Shown here in pieces: positions 34,504 through 48,700 of a DNA stretch of 64,000 nt (the stretch's first letter is position 1; each line of letters starts with the position of its first letter). Below the pieces are notes generated by a model, which worked only from the letters and a program-made list of their open reading frames with translations, searched no databases and was not told the origin of the DNA. The position numbers were made by a program, and so were the translations under genes. This DNA is from Blepharisma japonicum (lineage: Eukaryota; Ciliophora; Heterotrichea; Heterotrichida; Blepharismidae): positions 1-64,000 of the forward strand of contig CATKHK010000126.1 in NCBI GenBank assembly GCA_949751835.1, read 5' to 3'.

Positions 34504-35443
34504 TTGTAATCTTTAATTTTTTACACCTGAGATTAATGAATGATTTATTAATAAATAGCTATATAAGACAAATTAATTCAGCATTATGAGAGAGTGAGTG
34601 CGTTTTGAAAAGTTTTGTAAAATTTTAATTAGAAAGAAGCTTGTTTTTAAATTTTGATAATAAAAATTAAATATATAGCATATAAAAGCTTATAGCTAGG
34701 AGTTCTCCAGCTGATTTGGTGAAGTTGAGTTATCAAAGAAATTAGCAAGCTTTCCACTAAGTCTTTAACTCACACCAAACTATAAGCCAGGATGTGTTAA
34801 ATTATGGGAAAATAAAAAAATTGTACAGCTAAAGTCAAATAATTGTTGTTGTGCTGAAAATATTAGGGTTTAATAATCATTCTAAGAATTTCTCTCCAAG
34901 CTCATTCTGAAATTATAAATATGAAGTGGCTAATAATCCATGGTTTAAAAATAAATTTTGGCTGATCCAAAAATTTCTTAAAGTACCGCTAGGAAGATAA
35001 GCAGAGGCATTCTTACTTGAAAAGCAGATTTAAGATAAAAAAACTCTTTAAAATGACTATGAGAAAATAATAAAATTTTAAATTGCTTTCAGACATATGG
35101 AATAAATGCTTATTTTCGCCTATTAATTGGCGAATTTTTGTCGATCAAAAAACTGAGACATTATTACTACTACTTCAGTTCAAATGAGAAAATTCTAGTA
35201 AACTTGCATTATCAATTATTTAATTACTAGATTATTTAACTTCAAGAAAATAAGAGAAATTTTCATGCATATTTCTTAGATATACACAAGTCAATTAATA
35301 AATTTACCATATTAAAACTTACAACTAAAACTTTGCATATTTAAAATTATTATGGAAATATTACCATGATTATGAACATGAATAATTATAAGAAAATTTT
35401 CACTTATATTATGAAATAAAGCATTTCATATAAAAATAAATTA
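34504..35443. other. AT-rich spacer between receptor E and the ATPase
   Basis: No coding frame is supported on either strand. A short palindrome (TTCGCC and GGCGAA around 35115-35135) was noticed but is too small to classify. The spacer must hold the promoter region of receptor E near 34504. Confidence 0.4.
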
Positions 35444-38400
35444 TTAATAAAATGTGTTAGCTTCTATCCATCCTTTCTCTCCAGTTCCTCTATATCTAGC
35501 TTTTTCTCTCCTTAATAGAAACTTTCTTGATTCATCATAGATTATAAGTAAGATAAATGAAGGAATTGCAGGAAAGCCCCAATGCAAATATGGCAATGGC
35601 CTTCCTCCTAGTGCAGAATTAACTCCAGGCACATAGCAAAGCATCACTGCAAGAGCAGTCTCCAAAACCATGCTTCAATTTAATATCCAATTATGCAACC
35701 CCTGATCAATAAGACTCTGCTCTCTAGTCCTTACAATATGCAAATTCGCCCATTGCGTGACAACAATTGCTACAAAGAATGCACATTGTGCATAATGCAG
35801 CGCTTCACTTGTATAGCAAACATGATGGTCTGTGACAGGCGAAGTCAGCTCTTTATATTTGCAGTTAGACCAGGCATCATCTGAATAATTATAAAACCAT
35901 ATACGGAGATCATAATCCCCATCCCCATCAGTTAAATAATCAACAGTTTTGTGCTCATACTCCTTGAGCCCTATATGAGTATTTCCTTTATATTGAGAAT
36001 TTGAATCATAAATATCGTCTTTTGCAGGCTTAGTCCCTGAATCTGCATTAGCGAAAAACCAAAGTGTGGATGGCTCAAACCCAAAATCATATAAAACCGC
36101 AAAATAAGCTAAAAATCCTCCAAGCGCTTCAATCATTCCTGTCTGCATATAGGCAAAGAACAGAAGCTGATAACTCATAAGGTGGTCCACTTGAGCATTT
36201 CTGGGTTTTCTTTTCATAATATCAAGCTCAGGATCTTCATAGGCAAGAGAAACAGCAGGGACCATATCAGTTCCTAAATCAATTGCAAGCATTAATATTG
36301 TGGTGAGAGGGAGAGGAATTTGGAACGTTACAAAAGCTAAAAATGGCAGAATTTCAGGAATATTAGACGCCAAAACATAAGCAATTGTGCGCTTTAAGTT
36401 GTCAAAAATGACGCGTCCTTGCATAACTCCATTGATTATTGAGGCAAAATTATCGTCAAGTAGCAGCATATCTGCTGCATCTTTTGCAATATCGCTGCCA
36501 ACTATGCCCATTGCGATACCAATGTCAGCTTTTTTAATCGCAGGGCTATCATTAACACCATCTCCAGTGACAGCCACGACATGATTTAGTTTTTGATTTG
36601 CGTCAACAATCATATATTTTTGTGCTGGGGAGGTTCTTGCGAATACAATTTCTTTTTTTTGCAGCCATTTTGTCAATCTTTGTTTCCTGAAAGGGAGCTC
36701 TGAGTCTTCTGCGTGAGCTTTTGTAAGCATATCGCCGTGAATTACAATTGCATCACTATGCTTCATAGCCTTATTCCAAGACATGCCTTCATCGACTAAA
36801 TCGTTGACTGTTTTCGGGACGGTTATGATGTTTACTTGTCGAGCAATAGCAGCAGCTGTCAAAGGCTGGTCTCCTGTTACCATAATTACTTTGATTCCTG
36901 CATCTTTTGCACACATAACAGCTTCTTTTACGCCTTTTTTTGGAGGGTCCATTAAAGCTGTGAGACCAATAAATGTTAAATTAGTCAGTGGGAAATTCGG
37001 GCCGTCTTTATGATTTGGGTCGAATATGTAATCTGCAGGGTAATCATTTTTAGAAAGCCATGTGAAAGCAAAACCAAGCACCCTTTGGCCTTTGCTTCCG
37101 AAATACTTATTGGCCGTGTGAAAGTTTTCTGTTGCTTCTTCATCAATATGCTGATGCCCGTGAGGTGTAAGGATTTCTGAGCATCTGCCCCATAACTGCT
37201 CCGGAGCTCCTTTCATAAATAAAATACAATCGTTCTCATGTTTTTGGGTTGCCCAGCTTACAGGTCCATGTATAGTAACAGCATATTTATTGGCTGAGTT
37301 AAATGGAATTTCAGCTTTTACCCCATTTCTTATAAGGACAGGGGAATTTTTTCTATAATCTGCTATTTCTGATATAGGGTTGAAAAATTTAATTAAAGCG
37401 ATTTCAGAGGCATCTCCTCCTATTGTGGGCGTTTCCTCAATAGACTTCTGCTTAAGGAGTTCTTTATAGCTTGTTTTTATTCTAAAAATCATGGAATCTC
37501 TAAAAGAGAACCCACGGTCATCATGAAGCAAAGCGGATGGAGGCTCATAAGTGAATTGAGCCCTGTTGTTTAAAACTGCACACCTTAATAGCATCCAAAA
37601 TGTAGAATCTCCTAAATCATATCCAAGCTGTTCTCCCTCTTCTCTTTCTTCATAATTTACTACGTCTCTTACCTTTTTATCATACCACATGCTCACCACT
37701 TTCATCTTGTTTTCTGTCAAAGTTCCAGTTTTGTCAGAGCAAACACATGTGGTTGACCCAAGGGTTTCAACAGCTTCTAGATTTTTTACTAGAACATTTT
37801 TATCAGCCATCCTCTTAGAAGTAAGAGAAAGAGCAACAGTAACTTCAGCTAAAAGGCCTTCAGGGACATTAGCTACTATGATTCCAATAGCATTTACAAT
37901 ATTTATTAGTAATGGATATTGAAAAGCAAAGCCTAGGAAAAAGAAAGTGATGCCAAGACATATAGCGACACAACTGATGATTTTTACAAAGAATTGGAGT
38001 TCCTTATTAAGCGGAGTCTGCTCACTTGTAGTTGTGATTGCAAGACCTGCAATTTTCCCCATAACTGTATTATCTCCAGTAAAAATTACAACACCTTTTC
38101 CTTCTCCAGAGCTGCATATTGTCCCAAAGAACGCCAAATTTTCAGTTTCAAGCGGATTTGCTTCATTAGTACATTCTATAGTCCTTAATTGAGGTTCACT
38201 TTCCCCTGTAAGTGAAGAATTATCTACCTTCATATAATTAGATTCTAATATCCTAACATCTGCAGGGATTTTAGACCCTTGCTTGATTATGACAATGTCG
38301 CCTGGGACAAGCTTTATTGACTCAATCTCTTTTTTTTGTCCTTCTCTGACCACCATACATTTAAGAGGTATTAAATTTTTGAAGCCAGCCATAATGGCTT

Positions 38401-38869
38401 CTGACTTAGCCTGCTGAAAATAGCTGAAGCAGCCAGTCAATAAAACGGTAACAACAAGAGAGGTACCTAGATAAAAATTTGAAGGGTCTTCTGGGCTCAT
38501 ACCATATGCAGCATAGCATAAACCAGCTCCTGCTCACAAGAGAAGAGAAAAGAGGCCAGTCAGTTGCTTTATAAACTTGCAGTACCAAGGTAAGCCTTTC
38601 TTTTCGGAGAGCTTATTTTCTCCAAAGATCTTTAATTTTCCACGGGCTGATGACTCGTTGAGACCAGTGTCGTAGTTTGTTTCAAGCTTTCCAGCAAGTT
38701 CTCCCAATGATATTTTATGTTCTACCATTTCTCTGAAAGTTTCAGAATTCTTGATGGCTGTGTCAGTTCTGGAGCTTGATGTATCTTTTATAGTCTTTGA
38801 GTCAGGAGTAGTTTTGCTTAAAAGCTTCTCCTTATAAGGAGATGTGCTTGGCCTGAATGCTTTAGACAT
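35444..38869 (-). CDS. P2C-type cation-transporting ATPase (Na,K-ATPase alpha-like)
   Basis: The protein has 1,141 residues with two TGA-coded Trp (38536-38534, 35677-35675). P-type hallmarks in order: LTGESEP, the phosphorylated Asp in CSDKTGTLTENK, KGAPEQLW, MVTGDQPLTA and TGDGVNDSPAIKKADIGIAMG. Helix 4 has ANVPEGLLAEVTVALSL, helix 5 YVLASNIPEILPF and helix 6 AIDLGTDMVPAVSLAYE, keeping the Glu, Ser-Asn-Glu and double Asp ion ligands of Na,K pumps. Helix 5 has Ser where H,K pumps have Lys. Helix 8 reads TQWANL where animal Na,K pumps have VQWADL, and helix 9 reads VLET for FEET. The end is GWIEANTFY, resembling GWVEKETYY. A long acidic loop separates helices 7 and 8. It pumps monovalent cations across a membrane; exact ions are uncertain. 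Confidence 0.92.
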
Positions 38870-38985
38870 AAAATCTCAAATATTTTCAAATCAGCATGTT
38901 TTGGGTTAAATCTTTAAATTTCCGGTAAAAAATGACTGGCTATTTATTGCTATGATAAGGAGAATTAACCATTTTTAATGGCAAA

Positions 38986-39099
38986 TTAAAAAGGATAAAT
39001 TTTCATTCCTAAAGTAAGAGTAGTCCCAAAAGGAACTTCTTCAGAGTTGGCATTTGTATTCAATAGCCTTTTATTCATAATTGTTAAGTCATTGTACAT
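38986..39099 (-). CDS. Short ORF of 37 residues, possible remnant
   Basis: The ATG at 39099 opens a 37-residue frame ending in TAA, with a further six open codons before the ATG. The composition is protein-like (EEVPFGTTLTLGMKIYPF) and richer in GC than its surroundings. No family is recognised. It may be a fragment of an older gene in the divergent promoter region between the ATPase and the giant gene. Confidence 0.22.
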   Translation of the reverse strand: MYNDLTIMNKRLLNTNANSEEVPFGTTLTLGMKIYPF

Positions 39100-39264
39100 T
39101 TCACGATTTGCAGATCTTTAAATTGATTTAAATAAGCAAAGTATCTAACTAAAATTTTAATTAAAGTATAATTGCGATAAGCCTATAATTAACTTTGGAA
39201 ATTTAGTAGACAAAGCTGTTTTTATAATTTTGGATTCTTGCTCTTCCTCTAAGAATGAATAAAT

Positions 39265-39417
39265 ATGATAAAAAATTCTGGCGTCGAAATTTGAATGCCT
39301 GAAATTGATAGAATATTCAAGGATGGAGCTGCACAGAGGCTCAATGTGATGGTAGACCAGGGAAACCAGAAGAAAGTACGGAAAGCCACATGATGGCTAT
39401 TTGAAATTCAACGCTAA
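39265..39417 (+). CDS. Short ORF of 50 residues with TGA Trp codons
   Basis: The ATG at 39265 opens 50 codons to a TAA, with Trp encoded by TGA twice (EIWMPEIDR, KATWWLFEIQR) and TGG once. Its composition is mixed and charged and unlike the AT-rich flanks. No family is recognised; it could be a small gene or a remnant exon. Confidence 0.27.
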
Positions 39418-39759
39418 ATGATTATAAATCTAATTATAAAAAAAATCTAATAATTCAGTAGATTCACTTGATAAGGAAGAGAAGTATTTAGTATAGCCTA
39501 TAAAGCCTGTCTTTATGAATCCACACTCCAATTTAATAAAAAAATTTAATTTCGCTCAACGCTAATTTTCTGTAATTTTAAAATGAAAATTAAAAGAATA
39601 AAAATAATTTATTTGCTTCAAAAATTTGTAACAGATTATATGCTAAATTTTTATCAATTATAAATCAAGATTTTAGTATATTTTATTAAATTAAAATACA
39701 AATTTCATTTTATCTAAATATATTTAGCTCTAATCTTGAATTGATAACAACCTTTTATA
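39418..39759. other. Promoter-side spacer of the giant gene
   Basis: Very AT-rich, with no frame or repeat recognised. It ends at the ATG of the giant gene and presumably carries its promoter. Confidence 0.4.
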
Positions 39760-42700
39760 ATGTTAATAATCATCCTTTCCATTATCGCTTTGTCAGCCTG
39801 CGCATATGGAGGAAGCATCGATCCAGATCTTTCAAATCCAATCCAACTTCTTTGAAACAATGCAGGCGACACTACAAGATATATTTTTAATTTTCAGCTT
39901 ACAACTCAAATTCTTTCTGATGCCACATTGACAATCGATTTCCCTTCTCAATACGCAGCGAATTTAGGAATAACTAGCTGTTCAGCTTTCGAAATTTCCA
40001 ACAGTTCTCCTACCACACTCGCTTGCTCAGTTTCAAACAGAAGGGTCACTTTCCAATTCGGCAAAATCACAGCTGGCCAAAAATCAATAAAATTGCTTGG
40101 AGTTCAAAATCCAGCAACCTCCCAAGGCACAGGAGTATTCGGGATCCGAACCTGAAAAAGTGCGACAATAATTGACGAAAATGCCCTATACCCTTCTCTT
40201 GGAATTGCTGTAGCTCCTAGTGCTCTTACAGTGTCATTAATCTATGAAGGAGCATTATTAGCAAACTACTCTCCTTTATATAAATTCGTAATCACTGTAA
40301 CGTCAGCTTTCCCAGCTGGGTCCTGGCTGAGGATTTTACTGCCATCTACTTATACATTCGGAGAAAACCCAACTTGCTATGTGGAGAATTGGAAGACGTG
40401 AGTGAATTGTTCACAATTCGAAGATACCTCACATTTGTACTTTTCGTCCTTAGAAGAGGAACTGACATCAGGAAAATATAATATTAGTGTCTATGAAATT
40501 TATAATCCTGCTGTTACAGGAAATCCTGGAACAATTACTTTAGAAATTTTACAAGAAAACACTTTTACTGTCTTATCAAGAAATTCAGCTATTGCAACCC
40601 CAACAATTCTGGCTGGGACTATAAGCAAAGTTACCATTTCAGCGACCCCGCTGATACAAAACTCTCCAGCAAACTATACTTTTATTTTTCTGCCTTATAA
40701 TACAATTCCTCAAGGAGGGTCTATACAGATTCAGTTTCCTTCCACTTATAATGGAATTATTTCAGGAACCTGCTTTGCAGTTTCTGGACTAAGGCCAGTC
40801 TCAGGAGCTCAGCTAGTTTCCTGCTCGTCTACTACATCTATAGTAACCTTTACCGGTTTTCAAGCAGTTTCCCATCAATATTTAACACTTTTTGTAGCAG
40901 CTAGCAATCCAAGCAGTTCTGGAAATACTCCACAGTTCAGCATTTTTACATACGACAGCAACGGGATCCTAATAGACCAAAACTTAAAAGCAGGCTATGT
41001 GACTATTTCGACTGTGCAATACCCTCAAGGTTTCGACATTGACATGTTTTACGCAAAATCTGATAATCCCATAGGAAGCTATGGCCCAATTGATATTTTC
41101 CTGCACCCCAGAAACTACGTCCCTTGTACAGTCCCACCTTCTACTTATTTAGATATTTCTATTGATCTGCCAGGTTCGTTGACTTTGGCAAGTGGGTCGC
41201 TTTATTGCACATTTGGGTCAGACCAAGTTCCAGCCTCCAGTTGTGTTTATACATCAGGGTCGCCAAATGTAATTACTATTAGAACGCCAACCAGCACGGC
41301 TGTAGACTGCTGCCCTCTTTCAATTAAAATTACTACAGTCGGTGCTGTACCTGGAGGATTTATGATCCCTTCTAATTCATATGGAAATCAAATATTTACA
41401 GCCAAAGTTTACGACTCAACAGGGACTCAGCTTGAAGAAGCCCAATTTATATTCCAAACTCGTCCATCAGCATTTACTGCCTATACTTTAGATTACCTTC
41501 ATCATACAAGAGATGCGTGGAATGTCATAAGATTGACCTTTACTAATACTGTTGACATCCCTTCTAATGGCATGCTAGAATTTGAGTTTGTAACTGCAGA
41601 GCATAGCTTCCCAAGAGACTTGGGCTGGGGACTGGAGTCTTTTGTAAACCATCAGTTTTCGTGCATTTATCAGTCTAATTGGCCTGATTCTCCATCAGGG
41701 AGTATGTATTGTGATTTAACTACTGGCACTACTGTGACTTCTGCATTTGTAAGGCTAAAAGGCTTTACTTCAACAGTAACTGCAGGGACAAGTCGCTGGG
41801 TTACACTTTCTAATGTAAGAAATGCTCTATATGCAGGATTTGTGCCAACTTTAATAGTCAGGACAAAGGATTCAAACGGAATTGTGCTTCAAGAACAGAC
41901 TACAACATTGCCAGCGTTATTAGATTTGCCAACAGCCTCTATATCAGGTACTGTTACTACAAGTTCCACGACACTGGATGGCTCCAATGTTGAAATGGAT
42001 TTCAGCCTGCCTATGTCAGCAACAATTTCTAATAGTGGAGAAGTGTACTTTGTATTCCCATATGGCTACAAGTGGAATTATCCGAATCCTCAAGGAGGAT
42101 CTATTGGGACTTGCTCTTCAAGCACTTTGTATGGTGGTTCAACCAGATATAAAAAATTCACCCAATGGCAAGCAGCTGGGATGTTATATACCCAGCAGTC
42201 AGGAGATAGTGCATCTTCTCCTTTTAATACTTGCTTTCTAGCTGATCATCAGTCTTTATGGATTCAGACACCTACAATTACTGCTTATGTAGTGGCTAAT
42301 AAAGTAGTGCAGGACTATTATTTGATTTCTCACCCTTCTATTACCCAAACAGCTTCTGCTAGCTTTACTGGGGCAATGGAGCAGAAAGGACAATATGACA
42401 AAAGTACCACAAACTTGTGGGTTTTTAGATTTAATACAGGTAAAAGAATAACTCCAGGTGGTAGCGTCCAAGCAACTCTTCCAATTACTTATTTTTCAAG
42501 CATAAGCACCACCTGCTATAAAGTTGTAAACAGTGGGGTCACCTGTAAAGGGCAGCCAAACTGGTCTTCAAATTACCACAGAATTTTGATTTCTAATGTA
42601 GCTTCAAGCAGCACTCTTTCTCCCTCAGTCACTTTTGAAATCTGGATCTATGCGACTACAAGTAGCACTACAGGGACTGCCAATGTGGATCTCTACTCTG

Positions 42701-45700
42701 AAGATGAGGACACAAATGCTAATAAGAAGATCGAAGACTTAGTAGTGTCGCTTACAATAAGTGATTATGCTCCGCCTGCGTATATAACGATGGATTCCTT
42801 GACTTCAAATCTTATAGAAGCTTATGGGTCAACTGCTTCATATGATGAGTACGGCACGATTTTATTGATATTCAAGCCGAATAATATATTCCCTGAGGCC
42901 ACGACTTTATATAACACTTTTGTTACTATAACCTTTCCATATGATGGAACAACCCAGTTTTTCCCTAAAAACCCTTCAGGACTAATCCAGTGCAGAATGC
43001 AAAAATATCCACCTTTTATGCAATATGGTTATTTTGGAAGATTATGCCAATGGACAGCTGGACCACCTGACATAGTAACTTTTTATGTTCCCAAAGAACT
43101 TCGAGTAGACCCAAGCTTAGGACAGTTTCAAATAGAGCTCTCCACAATTGGTGTTGTTCCTCCTATAGAAAATGGCTTCTTATCTCCTCAACCGTGGGGC
43201 TACTACAGATTCATAATAAACTTAGACAAAAATTCAGGAGCCAACATAGAGCAAGCTGAGCCACTTCTGTATTTATCCGGAAACCGTCCAACTGTATTAT
43301 ATACCACTTCAGAGCACAAAGGTGCAGGACTTTGGAACGTCATGATGTTTAATTTCAAAGCTACCACTTCAATTCCCCCTTCAAATGACCCCACAACCCC
43401 TGGCTATATTTTTATAAAGTTCCCATTTGACTACTTTTCAACAGGAAAAGGGTGGAAATCCGACCTTGGGATGAATATGGCAGACGGCTCCAAAATTTCT
43501 TGCTTACAAGACTCTACTCTCCACACAGCTCCAGCAATGGACTGCTATTTAATGTACGGCTATGCAACCTATGTAACAATAAAAGTTACTTTTACGTCAA
43601 CTGTGAACGTTGGAGATTATATAAACTTGTACTTTGCCTCAATAGAAAACCCATCTGCAAATTTATACGATTTTGCTATTGAAATAAGCAGCCAATATGA
43701 AGATCTGTCGGCTTATGATGACCCAAAGTGGGTGATACTAGATAGAAAGGTCAATAGGTATGTGGAAACCTCATGGACGATTTCTCCTACTACTGGACAA
43801 AATTATCCCAGCTTTGACTGCTACTCAACTGTTGTCAATCCAGTGCAGTTTGTCCCAGGAGATACACTGACAGTAGAATTTTCGATATTTAATTCTCAAA
43901 ATATCCAGAGTGGTGAATATATTTGGCTAAAAATCCCTGACGAATTTACAGTCCCTACCACTTTAACTACTCTGCAGATTATTAAAGGAAGCCAAGGAGG
44001 GTCAACAGATTCTTCCTGCGTACCTGCTACGCCCTATTATGTGTGGCCAGAAAACAGATTCATTTCAATGAAAAATTGTCATAGCCCTCTAACAGTACGC
44101 ACATTTAATTGACCATCTCCAGGTCCACAAGACACTCCGAATCGAATTAGAGTTTCCTTATTGACCTTACCAAGCTGGCCAACAGCTGACGGACAGTTTA
44201 CAGTCTACCATTTAGTAGATAGAAAAGCGCAGCTTGCCCGCCCATCTACATTTCCTTGGGGCTATATGATCCCAACAGGAACTTGCACAGTAAACTACAT
44301 TGGAACAACTCTATATGGTGACTATGGGGCTACTGAAGACTATAATTTCCAATTTAGTTGTGATGACGTCATTCCTGTTGGAGGAGATATTGTAATCACT
44401 TTTCCCTCAGTTTTTAACACTAACTCAGCATCTATAAGTGCATCTGGGTGTACTTTTGGCAGCGGCTCAACAGTAACTATAGCTGGAGGAGCTAGCTGTT
44501 CATTGGTAAGAGGAATAGAGCTGCATATAAGTGGATTTACTACAGCTGTTTCTGCGAACGCACTTATTGATGTAACAGTTAGCGTTACAAATCCTTCTCA
44601 AGGGTCTTATTTAAGTCCAGGCAAATATTATCAATATACAATTGCAACTTATGATAGCACTACTACAACTCCAGGGAGTTTCAACATAATTGATTTAGTG
44701 ACTTCTGCTGATTATGCATGACTGACTGCATCCTCTCCTCGGTCTATCAGACCTCCAGTGATAACAACAGATTCCAATCTTATTTTATATTATCCACAAG
44801 ATCCTCTCATTGATCCAGGTCTCGCTCCAATTACATTTACTATCACAACTCCTACTCAAGTAACCCAGAAGACTGGCTACGTGATTATTTCTACCACACA
44901 AACAATATCTTTGCTAAACAATGGCCAAATTCGATGTGTCTGAATAACAGGAACCACTGAGCTGCTGGCAGATCAATGCACCTTTACCTCTGGATCCCCT
45001 AATAGCATAAAGATGTATGCTCCTACATATAATAACATTCCAGTCGCAACTCAATACACTATATACATCACGACAGTTTTTTCTGATGGAGGCTTAGAAG
45101 GTATCAAATTTGGCAGTGGGCTAGTGAAATACCCATTCTTTGTAGATATCCATGCCACAGGTGGATCCTCTACATCTGCTTCACTGGGCTACTTAGAAGA
45201 AGTCGCTACTCCTTTTCCTTACTTAGACATTATTTCTGACTGCTGGACACAAAATGAATACACCCGCCTCCGAGTAATAATCCAGGTTTCCTCTTCTACA
45301 TCTATACTTGCAAGTTCTTTGAATACCAGAATTGTAATCGAACTCCCTGCAAATAGTGGATTTTTCCCAACTGATCTAGGCCTTGGAATTAGTGAGAACG
45401 GAAAAGTTCCATGCCAAAGTGAATCAAGCACAACCGGGACTTTGACCTGCTACTTATTCCCTGGAACAACTACTCCAGCTACCCCTGACAAAATCGTGGT
45501 TTCTGGATATGGAAGCATGAGCTCATCTTCCAGCTATTATGAACTTGACTTCCCGAAAATCTATAACCCATCCACTGGAGGTGATGACAAAATAATAGAT
45601 GTAGTAGCTTATGCTTTAGATATAAACTCTGGGTGGCCAGGGACATTCATATACTGGAGGACAATAAAGAATGTATCAAGAATCAAGACAAATACTGTGA

Positions 45701-48700
45701 GCACACTGACATCAACTAATCAGATTACTGTGTCAGGAAATACAGCTGGCAGCACAGGCGACTATACATTTCCTGTAGACGTTACCTTGGCTGCTCAAGA
45801 CTACTTTGTGATCGAAATGCCAGGTTTAGTTTCTTTGAGTTCTTCAGCTCCAACATGCGAATCCAACTCAGGAGCAATCTTGACTTGCGTTTATTACGCT
45901 GATACAAATACAGTCTTCGTAACAGCGACAGGAGCACATACTTCAATTAAGATTGACTTGATTAACAACCCTCCAAATCCACTTATTCCATCTCAGTACC
46001 TTCAATTCTATGCGGAGTGGTGGAGCAAATTTGAGAAAAAGACGAAAATTACTTATCCTATACTGAACGAATCATTTGGAACTGCTGGAAGCACAATAAC
46101 AGTAACCATTCCAGATAAGCCGAGCGGCAATTACTATAAGAGTGATGTTACAGAGTATCGAATTGATGTATCAGTTGGGTACGAGATTCCTGCTGGAGGC
46201 TGTATTACCTTTGATTTCCCCACTGAGTACCCTAATCTTCCTGAGAGCACCTGCCAGCACTACCACCAAGGAACGATTTCTATGCTTACTGGAACTGTAA
46301 CTTGCTCAGTTTCCAACCTTAGAGTAGTTCTTACTGGATTTAATGTTGTTTCTATCGGCACAGCAGTCTCCATAAAGGTACTGGTGGAACACCCATCAAG
46401 CGCTTTGACGACCTCAAGTGGGATTGTTTACAGCTCTTACAGCTCCGGCTCTCCAGTTGCTGCAAATTTGATAGAGTCAGTGACATCCTCGACTTTTACT
46501 ATCATAAACACCCTAGCTCCTTCTTATTACTCTTTCCCACGCCAAATGATGGAACCTGTTGTGGTAGAAGTTGGCAAATATGGTCCTATAAGGATGTCTC
46601 TATCAGGATTAGGCACAATTATCAAAAATACAGGGTTTTTGAAAATCACTCTGTCGAGCTCATTTGGAAGTGTAGCTGCTGGCAGCCAGCTTGTGTGCTT
46701 ATGGAACAGTAGAATGAGCAGATGCTCCATTTCAGGGTCAGTTTTTACTGTGTATGCTCCTGAAAACGCTAATTGGTCGACTTATCCATTTCTATTAACG
46801 CTCACTACCACAAATGCTGATTCTATTGACCAAGTAGGAATCAAGCACCCAATCACAGCTGGGGAATATGGCATCCAAGTAAGTGCTGATTGTAATGGTG
46901 ATGGCTCACTAATTAATGAAGCCATTGACTACGTCCACGTCTTTCCTTCTTCATATTTGTCAACGTTTTCAGTGGATCCTGCTCACTATACAGCAAGCTT
47001 GGTCAATTTATTCAAAATCAATATAACTCCTACTAATAATATCCCTCAAGGAGGCTACGTAAGAATCTATTTTCCAACTGCAGACTACTGGGGGAATACA
47101 CTATTTGCAGATGATCTTGGTACTGGACTATCAGATGGTGAGTATATTTCTTGTCAAGAATCCCCATCTAATACCAATTTAAAACCAGTGTCAGGCCAGA
47201 TCATTAAATGCAAACTTTATCTTGGAAATTCAAGCATTGCTAAGCCAGCATATGTTGAAATGACTAATTTTCAAGATTTATTAGCTGCAAATGGAGTTTT
47301 CAAATTTGTAATTCATGGCGTCGAAAATCCTCCAAACACATATCCAGACGCAATAAATGTCGGCTTTATAGCACTAACTCTGGATGCAAGCTATGCAGAT
47401 TTAGATTACTTGGATTTAACCTGAGTTTATACGGTCATTGATGCAATTTCTTCAGATCCTGGAACTCCTTCATCACCTAATGATACGCCTTATGCGACTT
47501 CAGGCCAAGATGTGCTAGGAAGCTATGTGGAAATAAATATTCCTATGATGGACAATGTGGTTGCTATATCATCAGGGACAACTTATCTTATCGGTGTGCC
47601 TTATGAAATTCCTCTGACAGGTGTTACCATATCAAACTGCAATGTGTATGAAACCATTGGGCTTATAGAGTATTATAGTCCTCCATCTGGGCCTGCAGAT
47701 AGCTACCCGCTGATAACCTTTACCACACCAGTAAAAATAAATCAAAACTGGTCAAGCCCAGTCTTCTACTGTATTCAAATATTAAACAAAGATTGCATAA
47801 GGCAAGATGTATATAATGGAATGGCTAGCTTAAATACTCATCCTCTGACCATAGGAACTGTGACATTTTCAACAATAAAAAATCAAGATCTCATAGGTAC
47901 TGTTGCTATAACTACAGGAGTGATAATTCCTATTGATGGTCTAATTGTGGTAACTTATCCTACTGATTACACCATTGAAGGTAGCGACTGTGAAATTTCA
48001 GGACTTTCTACTATGACAAACTTCAAATGCACAGTCTCTGGACAGTCAGCAAGCATACAAGTCTATGAGTCAATTGCAAGTGGGACTACATTGAAGATTT
48101 CCGCATCCCTTTTGTCGCTGACTGAAGACGGCAGCAGCATGACAATAAGTACTTATTATGATTCAGCAGGGACAAGTATGCTGGAAACTGGTACGAGCAC
48201 TCCTACAGCGATATCTTCTACACCACCATGGCCTAATGCTTTTCAAGCCCCAGCTCAGTCGGTCACACTTACTTCTGCTTCAGTCAATCAGTACGCTCAG
48301 ATCAGATTTAAGCTAAAAACCAGCCTGACCATTTCCTATTCCAACTCAAAATATGTCCAAGTCACTTTGGCTACAGGATTCCAAGGAAAAAGCTCCAATG
48401 CCAATCTTTTCTGTACTATTGATAATAATCGATGCCCATGCGCAGAAACAACCGCAAACAAAGTCTATCAAATTTTCGCATCCAGTACCTATAGCATTTC
48501 TCCCAATGTGTGGCACGAAATCATAATATACACAAATGGAGCTGATGGAGACGTCAATGGATTCCAACTGTCTTCAAGCTTTTTCACTGAATCTATAACT
48601 GTGCTAGTAGATGATGGCTCCGGCACCAGCTCCACCAACCCTGTGACTGAAACGAGGCAGCTTTCAGTGCCTTCAGCAATTTATTCCCAATTGAAAATCA

